Positions 36,197 through 46,048 of a stretch of 64,000 nt of DNA are shown here, in pieces. The stretch covers positions 89,497-153,496 of the forward strand of contig NZ_JAEEGB010000015.1 in NCBI RefSeq assembly GCF_016316925.1. Direction: 5' to 3'. This DNA comes from Clostridium aciditolerans (GTDB lineage Bacteria; Bacillota; Clostridia; Clostridiales; Clostridiaceae). A program made the position numbers and the translations under genes. Positions within the stretch are counted from its first letter, which is position 1; each line of letters opens with the position of its first letter. The notes beneath the pieces were generated by a model. That model was not told the origin of the DNA. It did not search any database and saw only the letters and a list, made by a program, of their open reading frames with translations.

Positions 36197-38518
36197 CTAA
36201 TCAATTTTTACTAAAGCCTGTTCTAATACTGTATCTATATTATCTGCTAGTATAAAACTCAATTTACTCTTTATTGTTTTAGGTATTTTTGATAAGTCTT
36301 TTTCATTTTCCTTTGGTATAATTACAGTATCTATACCCGCTCTATACGCAGCTAAGCTCTTTTCTTTGAGTCCTCCAATTGCAAGCACTCTACCAGTTAA
36401 TGTTATTTCTCCAGTCATAGCTACATTGTGTCTTACTTTTTTTCCACTTAAAGCGGATATTATAGCGGTAATCATAGTAACACCTGCTGATGGCCCATCT
36501 TTAGGTACAGCACCCTCCGGAACATGTATATGAATATCTTTATTTTTATAAAATTCCTCATCTATTCCATATTTTTTTGCATTGGCTCTAACATAGCTAT
36601 ATCCAGCTCTTGCAGATTCCTTCATCACATCTCCAAGTTGGCCAGTTAACTCTAGTTTTCCTGTTCCAGACATAGCAGTTACCTCTACTGGCAAGGTGTC
36701 TCCACCATACCCTGTCCATGCCATGCCCATTACAACTCCAATTTTATCTTCTTTATCTGTTTTTTCGTAAGTAAATAACTCAGGACCTAGATAGCTTTTA
36801 ACTTTATTTGTATTAACTATAATCTTATCCTTATCCTTTTCAATCATTTCTGCTATTGATTTTCTTATAAGAGAAGATATTTTTCTCTCAAGGCTTCTGA
36901 CACCAGATTCTCTTGTGTAGTTTTCTATGACAAAATATAGAGAGGAGTCAGAAATCTTTATTTTATTGTCCTTTACTTCATGCTCTTTTAATTTCTTAGG
37001 TAGCAAATGATCCTTTGCTATATGAAACTTCTCTTCTGAAGTATATCCCGAAACTTCTATAACTTCCATTCTATCTAACAAAGGTCTTGGGATAGTTTCT
37101 AATGAATTAGCAGTTGTTATAAACAAAACTTTAGATAAATCAAACTCTAATTCAAGATAATGATCCCTAAAGGTACTATTTTGTTCCGCATCTAGTACTT
37201 CTAAAAGTGCGTCTGCTGGATCTCCCTTAAAATCATTACTCATCTTGTCTATCTCATCTAATAAAAATAATGGATTTTTTGATTTAGCCTGCTTCATGCC
37301 ATATACTATTCTTCCTGGAATTGCGCCAATATAAGTTTTTCTATGACCTCTTATCTCTGCTTCATCTCTAACTCCACCTAAGGACATTCTAACAAAGTTT
37401 CTGTTTAATGCATGAGCTATAGATCTTGCAATTGAAGTCTTACCTACTCCTGGAGGTCCTACAAGACAAAGTATAGGTCCTCTTAGTGAATTACTCATTT
37501 TTTTAACAGCTAAATATTCAATAATTCTATCCTTTACATCTTCAAGTCCATAGTGCTCTTTCTCTAATACCATTCTAGCAGACTTTATATCTAAATTGTC
37601 TTTAGTTTCAGCATTCCAAGGAAGGTCTAATATCCAATCTAAATAAGTTCTTATTACGCCACCCTCCGCAGAGTAGCTTCCGCTATTCTTTAATCTATCT
37701 AACTCATATAGAGCCTTTTCTTTAACCAACTTAGGAAGTTTTGCCTTTGTTATCCTATTCTTATATCTTGTTATTTCTTTTTTATCTTCATCTTCCTCAC
37801 CAAGCTCTTCTTGAATAGCTTTTAGTTGTTCTCTTAAGTAATATTCTTTTTGTACCTTATCTATTTTATTTTTTACCTTAACACCTATTTTTCTTTCTAA
37901 CTTTAAAATATCAACTTCATTAGATAGTATATCTAATAATTTTTGAAGTCTTTCTTCAACGTCATATGCTTCAAGAAGTTCTTGCTTATTTTCCTGTTTT
38001 AACATTAAATAAGAACTGATAACATCACTTAATCTACCTGGATTATCCAATTCCTCTAATGTTACTATTGTTTCAACAGGTATACTTCCTGATAACTTTG
38101 TATAGTCATCGAAAGCTTTTCTAACAGAGCGAACTAGGGCTTCGCATTTATTAGTTTTATCACATTCGTCATCTTCTAATATTTCAACTTCTGCCTTAAA
38201 AAAAGGACTTTTTTCAATGTATTTTTCTAGTCTTCCTCTACTTTCACCTTCAACGAGTACTCGTACAGTATCACCTGGTAACTTTAATATTTGTTTTATA
38301 TTACAAATGGTACCCATTGTATAAATATCTTCTTCTTCCGGCTCTTCAACTTTAGCTTCCTTCTGTGATACCAAAAATATTTTTTGGTCAACAAGCATAG
38401 CTTCTTCAAGCGCAAGTATAGATTTTTCACGGCCTACATCAAAATGTATAACCATATATGGAAATATAGTAATACCTCTTAAGGGAATTAGAGGAAGGAT
38501 TTTCAAATTTTTATCCAT
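36197..38518 (-). CDS. lon: ATP-dependent protease Lon (LonA)
   Basis: A 773-residue soluble AAA+ serine protease degrading damaged and regulatory proteins. N-terminal LON substrate domain ([20 protein letters not shown]), coiled-coil, AAA+ module with Walker [10 protein letters not shown] and Walker [10 protein letters not shown], then the protease domain with the catalytic Ser in [10 protein letters not shown] and the Lys in [10 protein letters not shown]. Full length; AGGGG ribosome site. Between lonB and engB. Confidence 0.97.
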   Translation of the reverse strand: MDKNLKILPLIPLRGITIFPYMVIHFDVGREKSILALEEAMLVDQKIFLVSQKEAKVEEPEEEDIYTMGTICNIKQILKLPGDTVRVLVEGESRGRLEKYIEKSPFFKAEVEILEDDECDKTNKCEALVRSVRKAFDDYTKLSGSIPVETIVTLEELDNPGRLSDVISSYLMLKQENKQELLEAYDVEERLQKLLDILSNEVDILKLERKIGVKVKNKIDKVQKEYYLREQLKAIQEELGEEDEDKKEITRYKNRITKAKLPKLVKEKALYELDRLKNSGSYSAEGGVIRTYLDWILDLPWNAETKDNLDIKSARMVLEKEHYGLEDVKDRIIEYLAVKKMSNSLRGPILCLVGPPGVGKTSIARSIAHALNRNFVRMSLGGVRDEAEIRGHRKTYIGAIPGRIVYGMKQAKSKNPLFLLDEIDKMSNDFKGDPADALLEVLDAEQNSTFRDHYLELEFDLSKVLFITTANSLETIPRPLLDRMEVIEVSGYTSEEKFHIAKDHLLPKKLKEHEVKDNKIKISDSSLYFVIENYTRESGVRSLERKISSLIRKSIAEMIEKDKDKIIVNTNKVKSYLGPELFTYEKTDKEDKIGVVMGMAWTGYGGDTLPVEVTAMSGTGKLELTGQLGDVMKESARAGYSYVRANAKKYGIDEEFYKNKDIHIHVPEGAVPKDGPSAGVTMITAIISALSGKKVRHNVAMTGEITLTGRVLAIGGLKEKSLAAYRAGIDTVIIPKENEKDLSKIPKTIKSKLSFILADNIDTVLEQALVKID

Positions 38519-38670
38519 ATTTTCCCCTCACTTTTAAAATAATTTAGTAAAAACTATTATAATTACAATAACTTAAAATAGATATTGAAATAAATTTATA
38601 TATAGTTAGACTAATATATTATAACTATAAAATAGCTTTTTTTCAATTATAGTTATCGATTAATATCAAA

Positions 38671-38734
38671 TATTTTTTGAAGGTGCCTTAAAATTGAAAA
38701 ATGACAATTGAGAAGTATACATTCTCAATTGTCA
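38671..38734. repeat. Palindromic repeat between lonB and lon
   Basis: Contains TGACAATTGAGAA / TTCTCAATTGTCA, a perfect 13-bp stem with a 7-base loop (38702-38734). It is preceded by a 20-base segment (38671-38690, ending GAAGGTGCCTTA) that matches 19 of 20 bases at 49306-49325. It may act as the lonB terminator, though no clean T-run follows on the minus strand. Confidence 0.6.
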
Positions 38735-38745
38735 ATTGAACCTAA

Positions 38746-40425
38746 CTACATATTTATTGACTCAGCTGACAATACATCTAAATTAGCTTCTATTTCTATA
38801 GATGAACGTTCCATTGATTCATTGACAATAGCAATATCAATAACTTCTTTTATATTACTTACAGGTATTATTTTTACTCCTTCTATTTGTGAAAAGTTAT
38901 CCTGCCAATTTTCATTAGGTATTACTACGATATTTGCTCCTGCCTTTTTAGCAGCCTGAATTTTTGCATTGGCACCACCTATTGGTTTAACCTCACCATG
39001 TATTGATATTTCGCCAGTCATTGCTACTTTATTATTTACAGGAATATTCTTTATAGCACTATATACAGCCGTAGCTATACTTACTCCCGCAGATGGTCCA
39101 TCTACTGGTGCACCTCCTGAAAAATTTATATGTATATCATACTCATCACAATTTAGATTAAATAATCTCTCAATTACAGTTATTACATTTTCAACAGAAC
39201 ATCTAGCTGTACTTTTTCTCCTCATTCTTCTATTTTGAGCGTTTATTTCTTCTTCTTCAATTATTCCTGTTATTTTAAGATTACCTTTTCTAAGACTAAC
39301 CTTTTTTGCAGTAGCTTCAACTTCCATTAATGCTCCCATATTAGCTCCGTAAACCGCAAGCCCATTGACATATCCTACAGAAGGTTTACCAGAAATCTTC
39401 TTTTCAGCTCTTGGAGAATACTGACCATTTTCTATTACCCATTCTACATCACTTACATTAATTTCGCTTCTTTCTTCATTTAATGCTATTCCTGATGCAA
39501 GCTGAATCAAATTAACAACATCTCTTCCATTTTGCGCATACTTTCCTACCATATTGCAAGCTTTATTTTCAATTGTAAATCCTATCTTATCAACTGCATT
39601 TTGAGCTATAACTTCAATTTCTTCTGGAAGCAATGCTCTAAAAAATATTTCTACACATCTTGATCTTAACGCTGGTACTATCTCTTCTGGATTTCTCGTT
39701 GTAGCACCAACTAACCTAAAGTCCGCAGGAAGTCCGTTATCAAAAACATCTTTTATATATGTAGGCATATTTTCATCTGAGGAATTATAATAGGAACTAT
39801 CTAAGAACACTTTTCTATCTTCCAGCACCTTAAGTAATTTATTCATTTCTATAGGGTGAAGTTCTCCTATCTCATCTATAAATAATACACCTCCATGGGC
39901 TTTTGTTACTGCTCCAGGTTTAGGTTGAGGTATTCCTGCAACGCCTAAAGGACCAGCTCCTTGGTATATTGGATCATGAACAGAACCAATAAGAGGATCT
40001 GCTATTCCCCTATCATCAAATCTTATTGTTGTCGCGTCAATTTCTATGAACTTAGAACTTTCATTAAAAGGTGAATGATCTTTTTTCTTTGCGTATTCTA
40101 AAACCAATCTTGCAGCTGCAGTTTTACCTATTCCAGGAGGTCCATATATTATAACATGTTGAGGATTAGGACCACACAATGCTGCTTGAAGAGCTTTAAT
40201 TCCTTTTTCTTGACCTATTATTTCATTAAAATTAGAGGGTCTACTTTTTTCTGTTAATGGTTCTGTTAATTTTACTTCTCTTAACTTTTTCAACTTTTCC
40301 ATTTCTTTTCTATTTTCTCTGTCTACAACTAACCTTCGTGATTGTTGACCTTTTAATGCATTAAGAAAATAGAGTCCCATAACTACTGTAACTACTAATT
40401 CAATAATCATTAAGGTATAAATCAT
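38746..40425 (-). CDS. lonB: Membrane-anchored ATP-dependent protease LonB
   Basis: A 559-residue Lon paralogue with an N-terminal membrane anchor (LMIIELVVTVVMGLYFL) and no LON substrate domain. AAA+ module: Walker A IYGPPGIGKTAAAR, Walker B LFIDEIGEL. Protease domain: Ser in VDGPSAGVSIA and Lys near ANAKIQAAKKAG. In Bacillus subtilis LonB works in the forespore during sporulation. GGGAGG precedes the start. Upstream of lon in the usual order. Confidence 0.96.
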   Translation of the reverse strand: MIYTLMIIELVVTVVMGLYFLNALKGQQSRRLVVDRENRKEMEKLKKLREVKLTEPLTEKSRPSNFNEIIGQEKGIKALQAALCGPNPQHVIIYGPPGIGKTAAARLVLEYAKKKDHSPFNESSKFIEIDATTIRFDDRGIADPLIGSVHDPIYQGAGPLGVAGIPQPKPGAVTKAHGGVLFIDEIGELHPIEMNKLLKVLEDRKVFLDSSYYNSSDENMPTYIKDVFDNGLPADFRLVGATTRNPEEIVPALRSRCVEIFFRALLPEEIEVIAQNAVDKIGFTIENKACNMVGKYAQNGRDVVNLIQLASGIALNEERSEINVSDVEWVIENGQYSPRAEKKISGKPSVGYVNGLAVYGANMGALMEVEATAKKVSLRKGNLKITGIIEEEEINAQNRRMRRKSTARCSVENVITVIERLFNLNCDEYDIHINFSGGAPVDGPSAGVSIATAVYSAIKNIPVNNKVAMTGEISIHGEVKPIGGANAKIQAAKKAGANIVVIPNENWQDNFSQIEGVKIIPVSNIKEVIDIAIVNESMERSSIEIEANLDVLSAESINM

Positions 40426-40533
40426 ATTTTTAAACCTCCCTTAAAGACTCCCTATAATTTCAAATTATATTTCCTTAGTATTATGCACATCTTTCACTCA
40501 CTATATTCTTTCATATGCCTAATAACGGCAATA

Positions 40534-40569
40534 AAAAAGGAGTTCTGATATTTCACAGTACTCCTTTTT
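40534..40569. terminator. Intrinsic terminator after clpX
   Basis: Stem AAAAAGGAGT / ACTCCTTTTT with a 16-base loop; U-rich on either strand. The sequence from here to the lonB start (40426-40533) must hold the lonB promoter. Confidence 0.75.
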
Positions 40570-40579
40570 ATTATGAAAC

Positions 40580-40696
40580 TCCTTCTCCATTCGTCGAATG
40601 AGTACACGCTGTGTAAGCGACTATCACCAAATCAAAGATTTGGGATATCTGCTTAACCCATTCACACAAAATCATGGATTTTGGTTCTCTGCTTAT
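40580..40696. repeat. Tandem 40-bp-period repeat with small hairpins, overlapping the clpX stop
   Basis: Two 32-base units (40625-40656 and 40665-40696, 25 identical positions) begin CAC, contain the inverted repeats CCAAATC..GATTTGG and AAAATCATGGATTTT, and end ATCTGCTTAA / CTCTGCTTAT. To the left lie ATTCGTCGAAT and CGCTGTGTAAGCG inverted repeats. The second unit ends inside the last codons of clpX. It resembles a dispersed clostridial repeat. Confidence 0.55.
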
Positions 40697-41982
40697 GCTG
40701 TTTCTGAACCCTTTCGAGTTCTAGACTTTTTTACTTTTATAGGTGATCTTTTTTCACCTTCCGCCTCAATAAGAATTGGCTCTTTTGTATCAACAGTTTC
40801 TTTATTAACTATTACTTTTGCAATTTCTTCTCTTGAAGGAATATCAAACATTATATTCTTCATAGTATCTTCTATAATTGCTCTTAGACCCCTTGCTCCT
40901 GTATTTCTCTTTAACGCTTCGTCAGCTATTGCTTCTAAAGCATCATCTGAAAATTCAAGCTCAACATTATCTATCTCAAAGAGCTTTCTATATTGTTTAA
41001 CAAGTGCATTTTTAGGCTCTTTCAATATGCTTATTAGTGCGTTTCTATCTAAAGCATCAAGAGTTACCACTATAGGAAGTCTTCCAACAAATTCAGGAAT
41101 AAGACCAAATTTCAAAAGATCTCCAGGCATTATGTCTTTTAAAAGCTTTCCTACATCCTTTTCAGTTTTAGATTGTATACTAGCACCAAATCCTAATGTA
41201 CTTATTCTTGTTCTTCTTTCTATAATTTTTTCTATTCCATCAAAAGCACCACCGCAGATAAATAGTATATTAGTAGTATTTATCTGTATGAATTCTTGAT
41301 GAGGGTGCTTTCTACCGCCTTGTGGTGGCACTGATGCTACTGTACCTTCAAGTATTTTTAGCAATGCTTGTTGTACACCTTCACCAGAAACATCTCTTGT
41401 TATAGATGGATTTTCTGATTTTCTTGCTATTTTATCTATTTCATCGATGTATACTATACCTCTTTCAGCTCTCTCTATATCATAATCAGCATTTTGAATA
41501 AGCTTTAAAAGTATATTTTCAACATCTTCCCCAACATACCCTGCTTCTGTTAAAGTTGTAGCATCTGCAATTGCAAATGGAACATTTAAAAACTTAGCTA
41601 GAGTTTGCGCTAATAGAGTTTTTCCTGATCCTGTAGGCCCTAATAATAATATATTACTTTTTTGTAATTCTACATCATCATTATTAGCGTTTGAGTTAAT
41701 TCTTTTATAATGGTTGTAAACCGCTACAGCTAGTGATTTTTTTGCACCATCTTGACCGATGACATATTGATCAAGATAGCTTTTTATCTCTACAGGTTTT
41801 GGAAGTGAACTCATATCCACTTGAATGTCTTCTTCAAATTCATCACTTATTATTTCTGAACAAAGTTCTATACATTCATCACATATATATACTCCTGGCC
41901 CAGCTATAAGTCTTCTAACTTGATCTTGAGTTTTACCGCAAAATGAACATTTCAACTGTTTTTTATCATCAATTTTGGCCAT
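40693..41982 (-). CDS. clpX: ATP-dependent Clp protease ATP-binding subunit ClpX
   Basis: A 429-residue AAA+ unfoldase that feeds proteins to ClpP. N-terminal zinc domain (CSFCGK and CDECIELC), Walker [13 protein letters not shown], Walker [10 protein letters not shown], the pore loop GYVGEDV, the IGF-type ClpP-contact loop region (ISTLGFGAS) and the C-terminal sensor 2 ([10 protein letters not shown]). Its last codons lie in a tandem repeat. clpP is 19 bases upstream. Confidence 0.98.
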   Translation of the reverse strand: MAKIDDKKQLKCSFCGKTQDQVRRLIAGPGVYICDECIELCSEIISDEFEEDIQVDMSSLPKPVEIKSYLDQYVIGQDGAKKSLAVAVYNHYKRINSNANNDDVELQKSNILLLGPTGSGKTLLAQTLAKFLNVPFAIADATTLTEAGYVGEDVENILLKLIQNADYDIERAERGIVYIDEIDKIARKSENPSITRDVSGEGVQQALLKILEGTVASVPPQGGRKHPHQEFIQINTTNILFICGGAFDGIEKIIERRTRISTLGFGASIQSKTEKDVGKLLKDIMPGDLLKFGLIPEFVGRLPIVVTLDALDRNALISILKEPKNALVKQYRKLFEIDNVELEFSDDALEAIADEALKRNTGARGLRAIIEDTMKNIMFDIPSREEIAKVIVNKETVDTKEPILIEAEGEKRSPIKVKKSRTRKGSETA

Positions 41983-42001
41983 CTTTACACCTCACTAAAG
42001 G

Positions 42002-42586
42002 TTATTTCTTTTTTATAATTACTTCGTCTACTAATCCATAATTTTTAGCTTCTTCTGCTTCCATAAAGTAATCTCTTTCTGTGTCTCTTTCAACCTTTTC
42101 AAGCGGCTGTCCTGTTCTCTCACTTAGTATGCTATTTAATTTTTTCTTTATTCTTAGTATTCTATCTGCATGTATTCCTATATCTGTTGCCTGACCTTGG
42201 AAGCCACCAAGAGGTTGATGTATCATTATTTCAGCATTTGGTAGTGCAAATCTTTTTCCTTTTGCACCTGCTGCAAGTAAAAATGCTCCCATAGAAGCAG
42301 CCATTCCTACACATATAGTAGAAACATCAGGTTTAATATGCTGCATTGTATCATAAATTGCCATTCCTGATGTTATTGACCCTCCTGGACTATTTATGTA
42401 TAAATATATGTCCTTCTCTGGATCTTCTGCTTCTAAGAATAATAATTGTGCTACAACTAAACTTGCGGTAACATCATTAACCTCTTCACTTAGCATTACT
42501 ATTCTATCCTTTAAAAGTCTAGAATAAATATCATAAGATCTTTCTCCCCTATTAGTTTGCTCAACAACTACTGGTACTAAACTCAT
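42002..42586 (-). CDS. clpP: ATP-dependent Clp protease proteolytic subunit ClpP
   Basis: A 194-residue serine protease forming the tetradecameric Clp barrel. The catalytic Ser is in [11 protein letters not shown], His in [11 protein letters not shown] and Asp in the C-terminal [10 protein letters not shown] segment. AAAGGAGG precedes the start. Between tig and clpX, the standard Firmicute order. Confidence 0.98.
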   Translation of the reverse strand: MSLVPVVVEQTNRGERSYDIYSRLLKDRIVMLSEEVNDVTASLVVAQLLFLEAEDPEKDIYLYINSPGGSITSGMAIYDTMQHIKPDVSTICVGMAASMGAFLLAAGAKGKRFALPNAEIMIHQPLGGFQGQATDIGIHADRILRIKKKLNSILSERTGQPLEKVERDTERDYFMEAEEAKNYGLVDEVIIKKK

Positions 42587-42680
42587 AAATCTCTCCTCCT
42601 TTTTGTAATCACATTAAGTGATTTTACCCATTTAAATCTAAATTAAATCAGTTTTTAATATAATTTATATTAATTTAAAA

Positions 42681-42710
42681 TTAATTGCCAGAAAAATTCC
42701 TGGCAATTAA
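42681..42710 (-). terminator. Terminator of the tig gene
   Basis: Perfect 11-bp stem TTAATTGCCAG / CTGGCAATTAA with an 8-base loop; the minus-strand continuation is T-rich. It suggests that clpP has its own promoter. Confidence 0.75.
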
Positions 42711-42722
42711 CCCTTTAATATA

Positions 42723-44015
42723 TTATGCTATTGCTTTAGTATTTTCTACTAACATTTTAACAACTTTTTCATTAACTACATCTACTTTTAGATAGTTCTT
42801 TTGTGACTCAAGCACTAATTTAGCAGTTTTTTCTAAATCTTTACTACCGTATTGCTTAGCCATCTCTGTAGCTCTTTCTAAAAGTTCTTCTTCAGTAGCA
42901 TCTATGTTTTCTTTCTTTGCTATTTCTTCAACTACTAAATCAGTTTTTACTCTCTTATCTGCTGTTTCTTTCATATATTCTCTAACTTTTTCTTCAGTAT
43001 TATTCGTATATTGATAATATGTTTGTAAATCTAAACCTTGATATTTTAATCTCATTTCTAAATCTCTAAGCATATTATCTATTTCTTTATCTATCATAAC
43101 ACTTGGTATTTCTACCTTTGCGTTTGCGCAAACTGCATCTATTACTGCTTCTTCGAATTCTCTTTTTGCTCTTAATTCATTTGCTTCTTCCATTTTTCTT
43201 CTTATATCAGCTTTTACTTCATCTATAGTATCAAATTCTGAAACTTCTTTTGCAAATTCATCATCTAGTGTAGGTAACTCTTTTACTTTTATATCTTTAA
43301 CTGTAACTTTAAAAGTAGCATCCTTACCATTTAAATCTTCTCTACCGTATTCCTCTGGGAACTTAACAACAACTTCTTTTTCATCATCTTTCTTTAAACC
43401 AACTAATTGGTCTTCAAAGTTGTCTATGAAAGTACCTGAACCAATTTCTAATTGATAGTCAGTTCCTTCTCCACCTTCAAAAGCTTCGCCATTAACAAAT
43501 CCTTTAAAGTCGATTACAGCTATATCTCCCTTTTCAACGGTTCCATCTTCTTTTGTCTCTATTCTTGCGTTTCTTTGTTGCATTGATTTTAATTCGTTTT
43601 CTACTTCTTCATCCTTCACTTCATATACAGGCTTTTTAACTTCTAGTCCTTTATACTCTCCTAATTCCACTTCTGGAACTACTGTAACTACAGCTGTATA
43701 TATGAAATCTTTTCCTTCCCCTACTTCAACTACGTCTATTTCTGGATAATCAACTGGTTTTATATTATTCTCACTTATTGCTTTTGAATATGTATCATCA
43801 CAACAGAAATTTATGGCATCTTCATAAAATACTCCTTCACCATAATATTTCTTTATTATATTCATTGGAGCCTTACCTTTTCTAAATCCTGGTATATTAA
43901 ATTTTTTAGCATTTTTAGCAAATGCCTTTTTCATAGCCTCATTAAACTTTTCTGCTTCCACAGTTATTTCTAATTTTACTACATTATTTTCTATTTTTTC
44001 CATCTTAACGTTCAT
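42723..44015 (-). CDS. tig: Trigger factor, ribosome-bound chaperone
   Basis: A 430-residue folding chaperone and peptidyl-prolyl isomerase that binds nascent chains at the ribosome exit. The N-terminal ribosome-binding signature [11 protein letters not shown] is followed by an FKBP-type PPIase domain ([20 protein letters not shown]) and the helical C-terminal domain. I start at MNVKMEK with AGGAGG 9 bases upstream, not at the longer frame beginning 48 bases earlier. Confidence 0.97.
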   Translation of the reverse strand: MNVKMEKIENNVVKLEITVEAEKFNEAMKKAFAKNAKKFNIPGFRKGKAPMNIIKKYYGEGVFYEDAINFCCDDTYSKAISENNIKPVDYPEIDVVEVGEGKDFIYTAVVTVVPEVELGEYKGLEVKKPVYEVKDEEVENELKSMQQRNARIETKEDGTVEKGDIAVIDFKGFVNGEAFEGGEGTDYQLEIGSGTFIDNFEDQLVGLKKDDEKEVVVKFPEEYGREDLNGKDATFKVTVKDIKVKELPTLDDEFAKEVSEFDTIDEVKADIRRKMEEANELRAKREFEEAVIDAVCANAKVEIPSVMIDKEIDNMLRDLEMRLKYQGLDLQTYYQYTNNTEEKVREYMKETADKRVKTDLVVEEIAKKENIDATEEELLERATEMAKQYGSKDLEKTAKLVLESQKNYLKVDVVNEKVVKMLVENTKAIA

Positions 44016-44209
44016 TGCATTATTCCTCCTAATCACCATCGTGCTTATTGTTAACCCCACCATTATAACATATATTTAAATGTATTAACATATGTTACTG
44101 TATCTTATATAATTTTAATATTATTTTTAAATATTAATATATAAAGTAAGAGTTTCTGTATTAATAATTATATACCAAAAAACATAATTTTTACAATTAT
44201 TTTTTGTTT

Positions 44210-44992
44210 CTAAAGAAAACCTATTAAAAATTTTTTTGCATCTATTAATTCATCATAATTCAAATAATTATTACTGTAAACTTCAATTATTCCAGATCCA
44301 CTATATCCTTTTTCATTTAATTTATTAAACAAATTTCTATAAGTAACATTCCCTTTCCCAGGCAATAGACATAAGTTCTTTTCATCCCTATCATTTATAT
44401 GGAAGTTCATTATCCTACTATCCATTATATCAATATACTCTTCAGGTTCAACCTTTGCTTTATATGATTGTTTTATATCGAAAGTAAAATATAGAGGATA
44501 TTGACATTCTTCTTTTATCATTTTTAAAAATTTAACATCTGCAGACATACACCATGAAACATTTTCTTGGCAAAGCTTTATCCCTTCTTCCATCGCAGTG
44601 TATACTAATTTATTATATATTTCAACTATAAATTTATGATCCACAAAGCTTAGATCCTGACGCCTCATACCATGAAAAGTATAGCATTCTGCTCCTAGTA
44701 ATTTAGCTGCTTTGCATATCTTTTTGAAATATATAAACATATCCTCTCTTCTTCTTTTATAACTATCAAAAAGAAAAGGTTCAAAGGATGAAGAAAATCC
44801 ATGAATAGAGTTGACTTTAAAACTATTTTTGTCTTTTTCCTCTAAAAGCAATTTTATAAAATCTTCGTCGTATTCACTTGGGCTATTTAAGAATAACTCT
44901 CCAATATTAAATCCTAATTTTTTCATTAAAGCTATACTATTTTCTGTATTTACCTTTGGGTAAAAACTTGCTGACGATAAACCTATCTCCAT
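44210..44992 (-). CDS. Sugar phosphate isomerase/epimerase-like TIM-barrel protein
   Basis: 260 residues of the xylose-isomerase-like (AP endonuclease 2) superfamily. Metal-site regions are recognisable: YTFHGMRRQD, IKLCQENVSW, YFTFDIKQSY, NFHINDRDE and GIIEVYSNNY. The actual reaction is unknown. GGAGG lies 5 bases before the ATG at 44992; an in-frame TTG overlaps that site and is rejected. Upstream neighbour is a membrane protein; no pathway can be inferred. Confidence 0.8.
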   Translation of the reverse strand: MEIGLSSASFYPKVNTENSIALMKKLGFNIGELFLNSPSEYDEDFIKLLLEEKDKNSFKVNSIHGFSSSFEPFLFDSYKRRREDMFIYFKKICKAAKLLGAECYTFHGMRRQDLSFVDHKFIVEIYNKLVYTAMEEGIKLCQENVSWCMSADVKFLKMIKEECQYPLYFTFDIKQSYKAKVEPEEYIDIMDSRIMNFHINDRDEKNLCLLPGKGNVTYRNLFNKLNEKGYSGSGIIEVYSNNYLNYDELIDAKKFLIGFL

Positions 44993-45040
44993 CCGACCCT
45001 CCAAAAGTGCTCAAATAAATTTATGACAAAATTCCAATCC

Positions 45041-45817
45041 TTATTCCGTAATACTTCCATTTGATGTTAAGTATATAGTTTTCCCATCTACTATTACAGT
45101 AAGTCCTTTATCCGTAAGTTTATCTAATTTTACATCTTCTCCTTCTATTCCCTGAACCCATGTATGTGTTTTGTTTTTTATGTTTTCAATCCATACATAT
45201 TTAGTTGTTTTTCCAATCCAAGGAAGCTGACTTATGTATGCTATATTATCTTCATCAATAAATTTTGGTGCAGAACACCAAATATATCCCGGCTGCGCTG
45301 AAAGCTGACTACTCTTTGTTATAACTGTTCCACTAGTAGATACATACTGGGGATTAGTTATATCTTGTTTATTTCCGCTTATATCCATTAAGATAATGCT
45401 TTGAACTTTACTATCAAATAAAACTATATTCTTGCCAGCTGGACTTATATTATACTGTATATTGCTTTCTGCTGGAGAAATATTTTTAAATGTTTTGTCA
45501 TTATTTTTAGTTTCATATATGGCGTTTACAGTAGTTCCATCACTTAATTGGATAGGATAGCCTTCTATCTTTTCCTGTTTAGCTGGTGCTTTAGACTCCT
45601 GCTTATTTATATCTAAATTCTTTGTTTCATTTTTATTGGAAGTAACATTATTCTTTGTGTTATTTGCATTTGTTCCAAAATTTCTAAAGACATTTTTACT
45701 ATATATTACAGCAAATATAATTAGGATAATTGATACAAAGGCTGCAAAAGCTATTCTTTTTTTTCTTCTTCGCATTTTTTTTTCATAATCCTTGCTGAAT
45801 ATGCTTGGTTTTACCAC
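45041..45817 (-). CDS. Membrane-anchored protein of unknown function, GTG start
   Basis: 258 residues. A basic cytoplasmic head (KKMRRRKKR), one membrane helix (IAFAAFVSIILIIFAVIY), an Asn/Lys-rich linker and a beta-rich extracytoplasmic domain (YNISPAGKNIVLFDSKVQSI, PKFIDEDNIAYISQLPWIG) resembling part of a beta-propeller or dipeptidyl-peptidase-like repeat. AGGAGG lies 8 bases before a GTG start codon. Not recognised; perhaps cell-envelope associated. Confidence 0.75.
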   Translation of the reverse strand: MVKPSIFSKDYEKKMRRRKKRIAFAAFVSIILIIFAVIYSKNVFRNFGTNANNTKNNVTSNKNETKNLDINKQESKAPAKQEKIEGYPIQLSDGTTVNAIYETKNNDKTFKNISPAESNIQYNISPAGKNIVLFDSKVQSIILMDISGNKQDITNPQYVSTSGTVITKSSQLSAQPGYIWCSAPKFIDEDNIAYISQLPWIGKTTKYVWIENIKNKTHTWVQGIEGEDVKLDKLTDKGLTVIVDGKTIYLTSNGSITE

Positions 45818-46016
45818 CGCTGATTCCTCCTATATAGTATAAATATTTAGTATTTATACATAAGTTAATATTAATTATTTATCAACTACATCCTTACAAT
45901 AAGATTATTGTCATTCTACGGCAATTCATATTTATTATAACTCAAAAGAATAAAAAATAGTATTATTTTTTGTAAATTATACCCTTTTGCCCTGTTTAAG
46001 TAAAGCTAAAAAATTA

Positions 46017-46041
46017 AAACCCCATGCAAATCATGAGGTTT
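46017..46041 (-). terminator. Terminator of the carAB unit
   Basis: Stem AAACCCCATG / CATGAGGTTT with one wobble on the transcript strand, loop CAAAT, followed by TTTTAATTTTTTAG on the minus strand. Confidence 0.82.
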
Positions 46042-46048
46042 AATCAAT

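Noticed and set aside
40598-41299. Plus-strand open frame opposite clpX
   Set aside because: It is the antisense shadow of clpX; the minus-strand protein is unmistakably ClpX.
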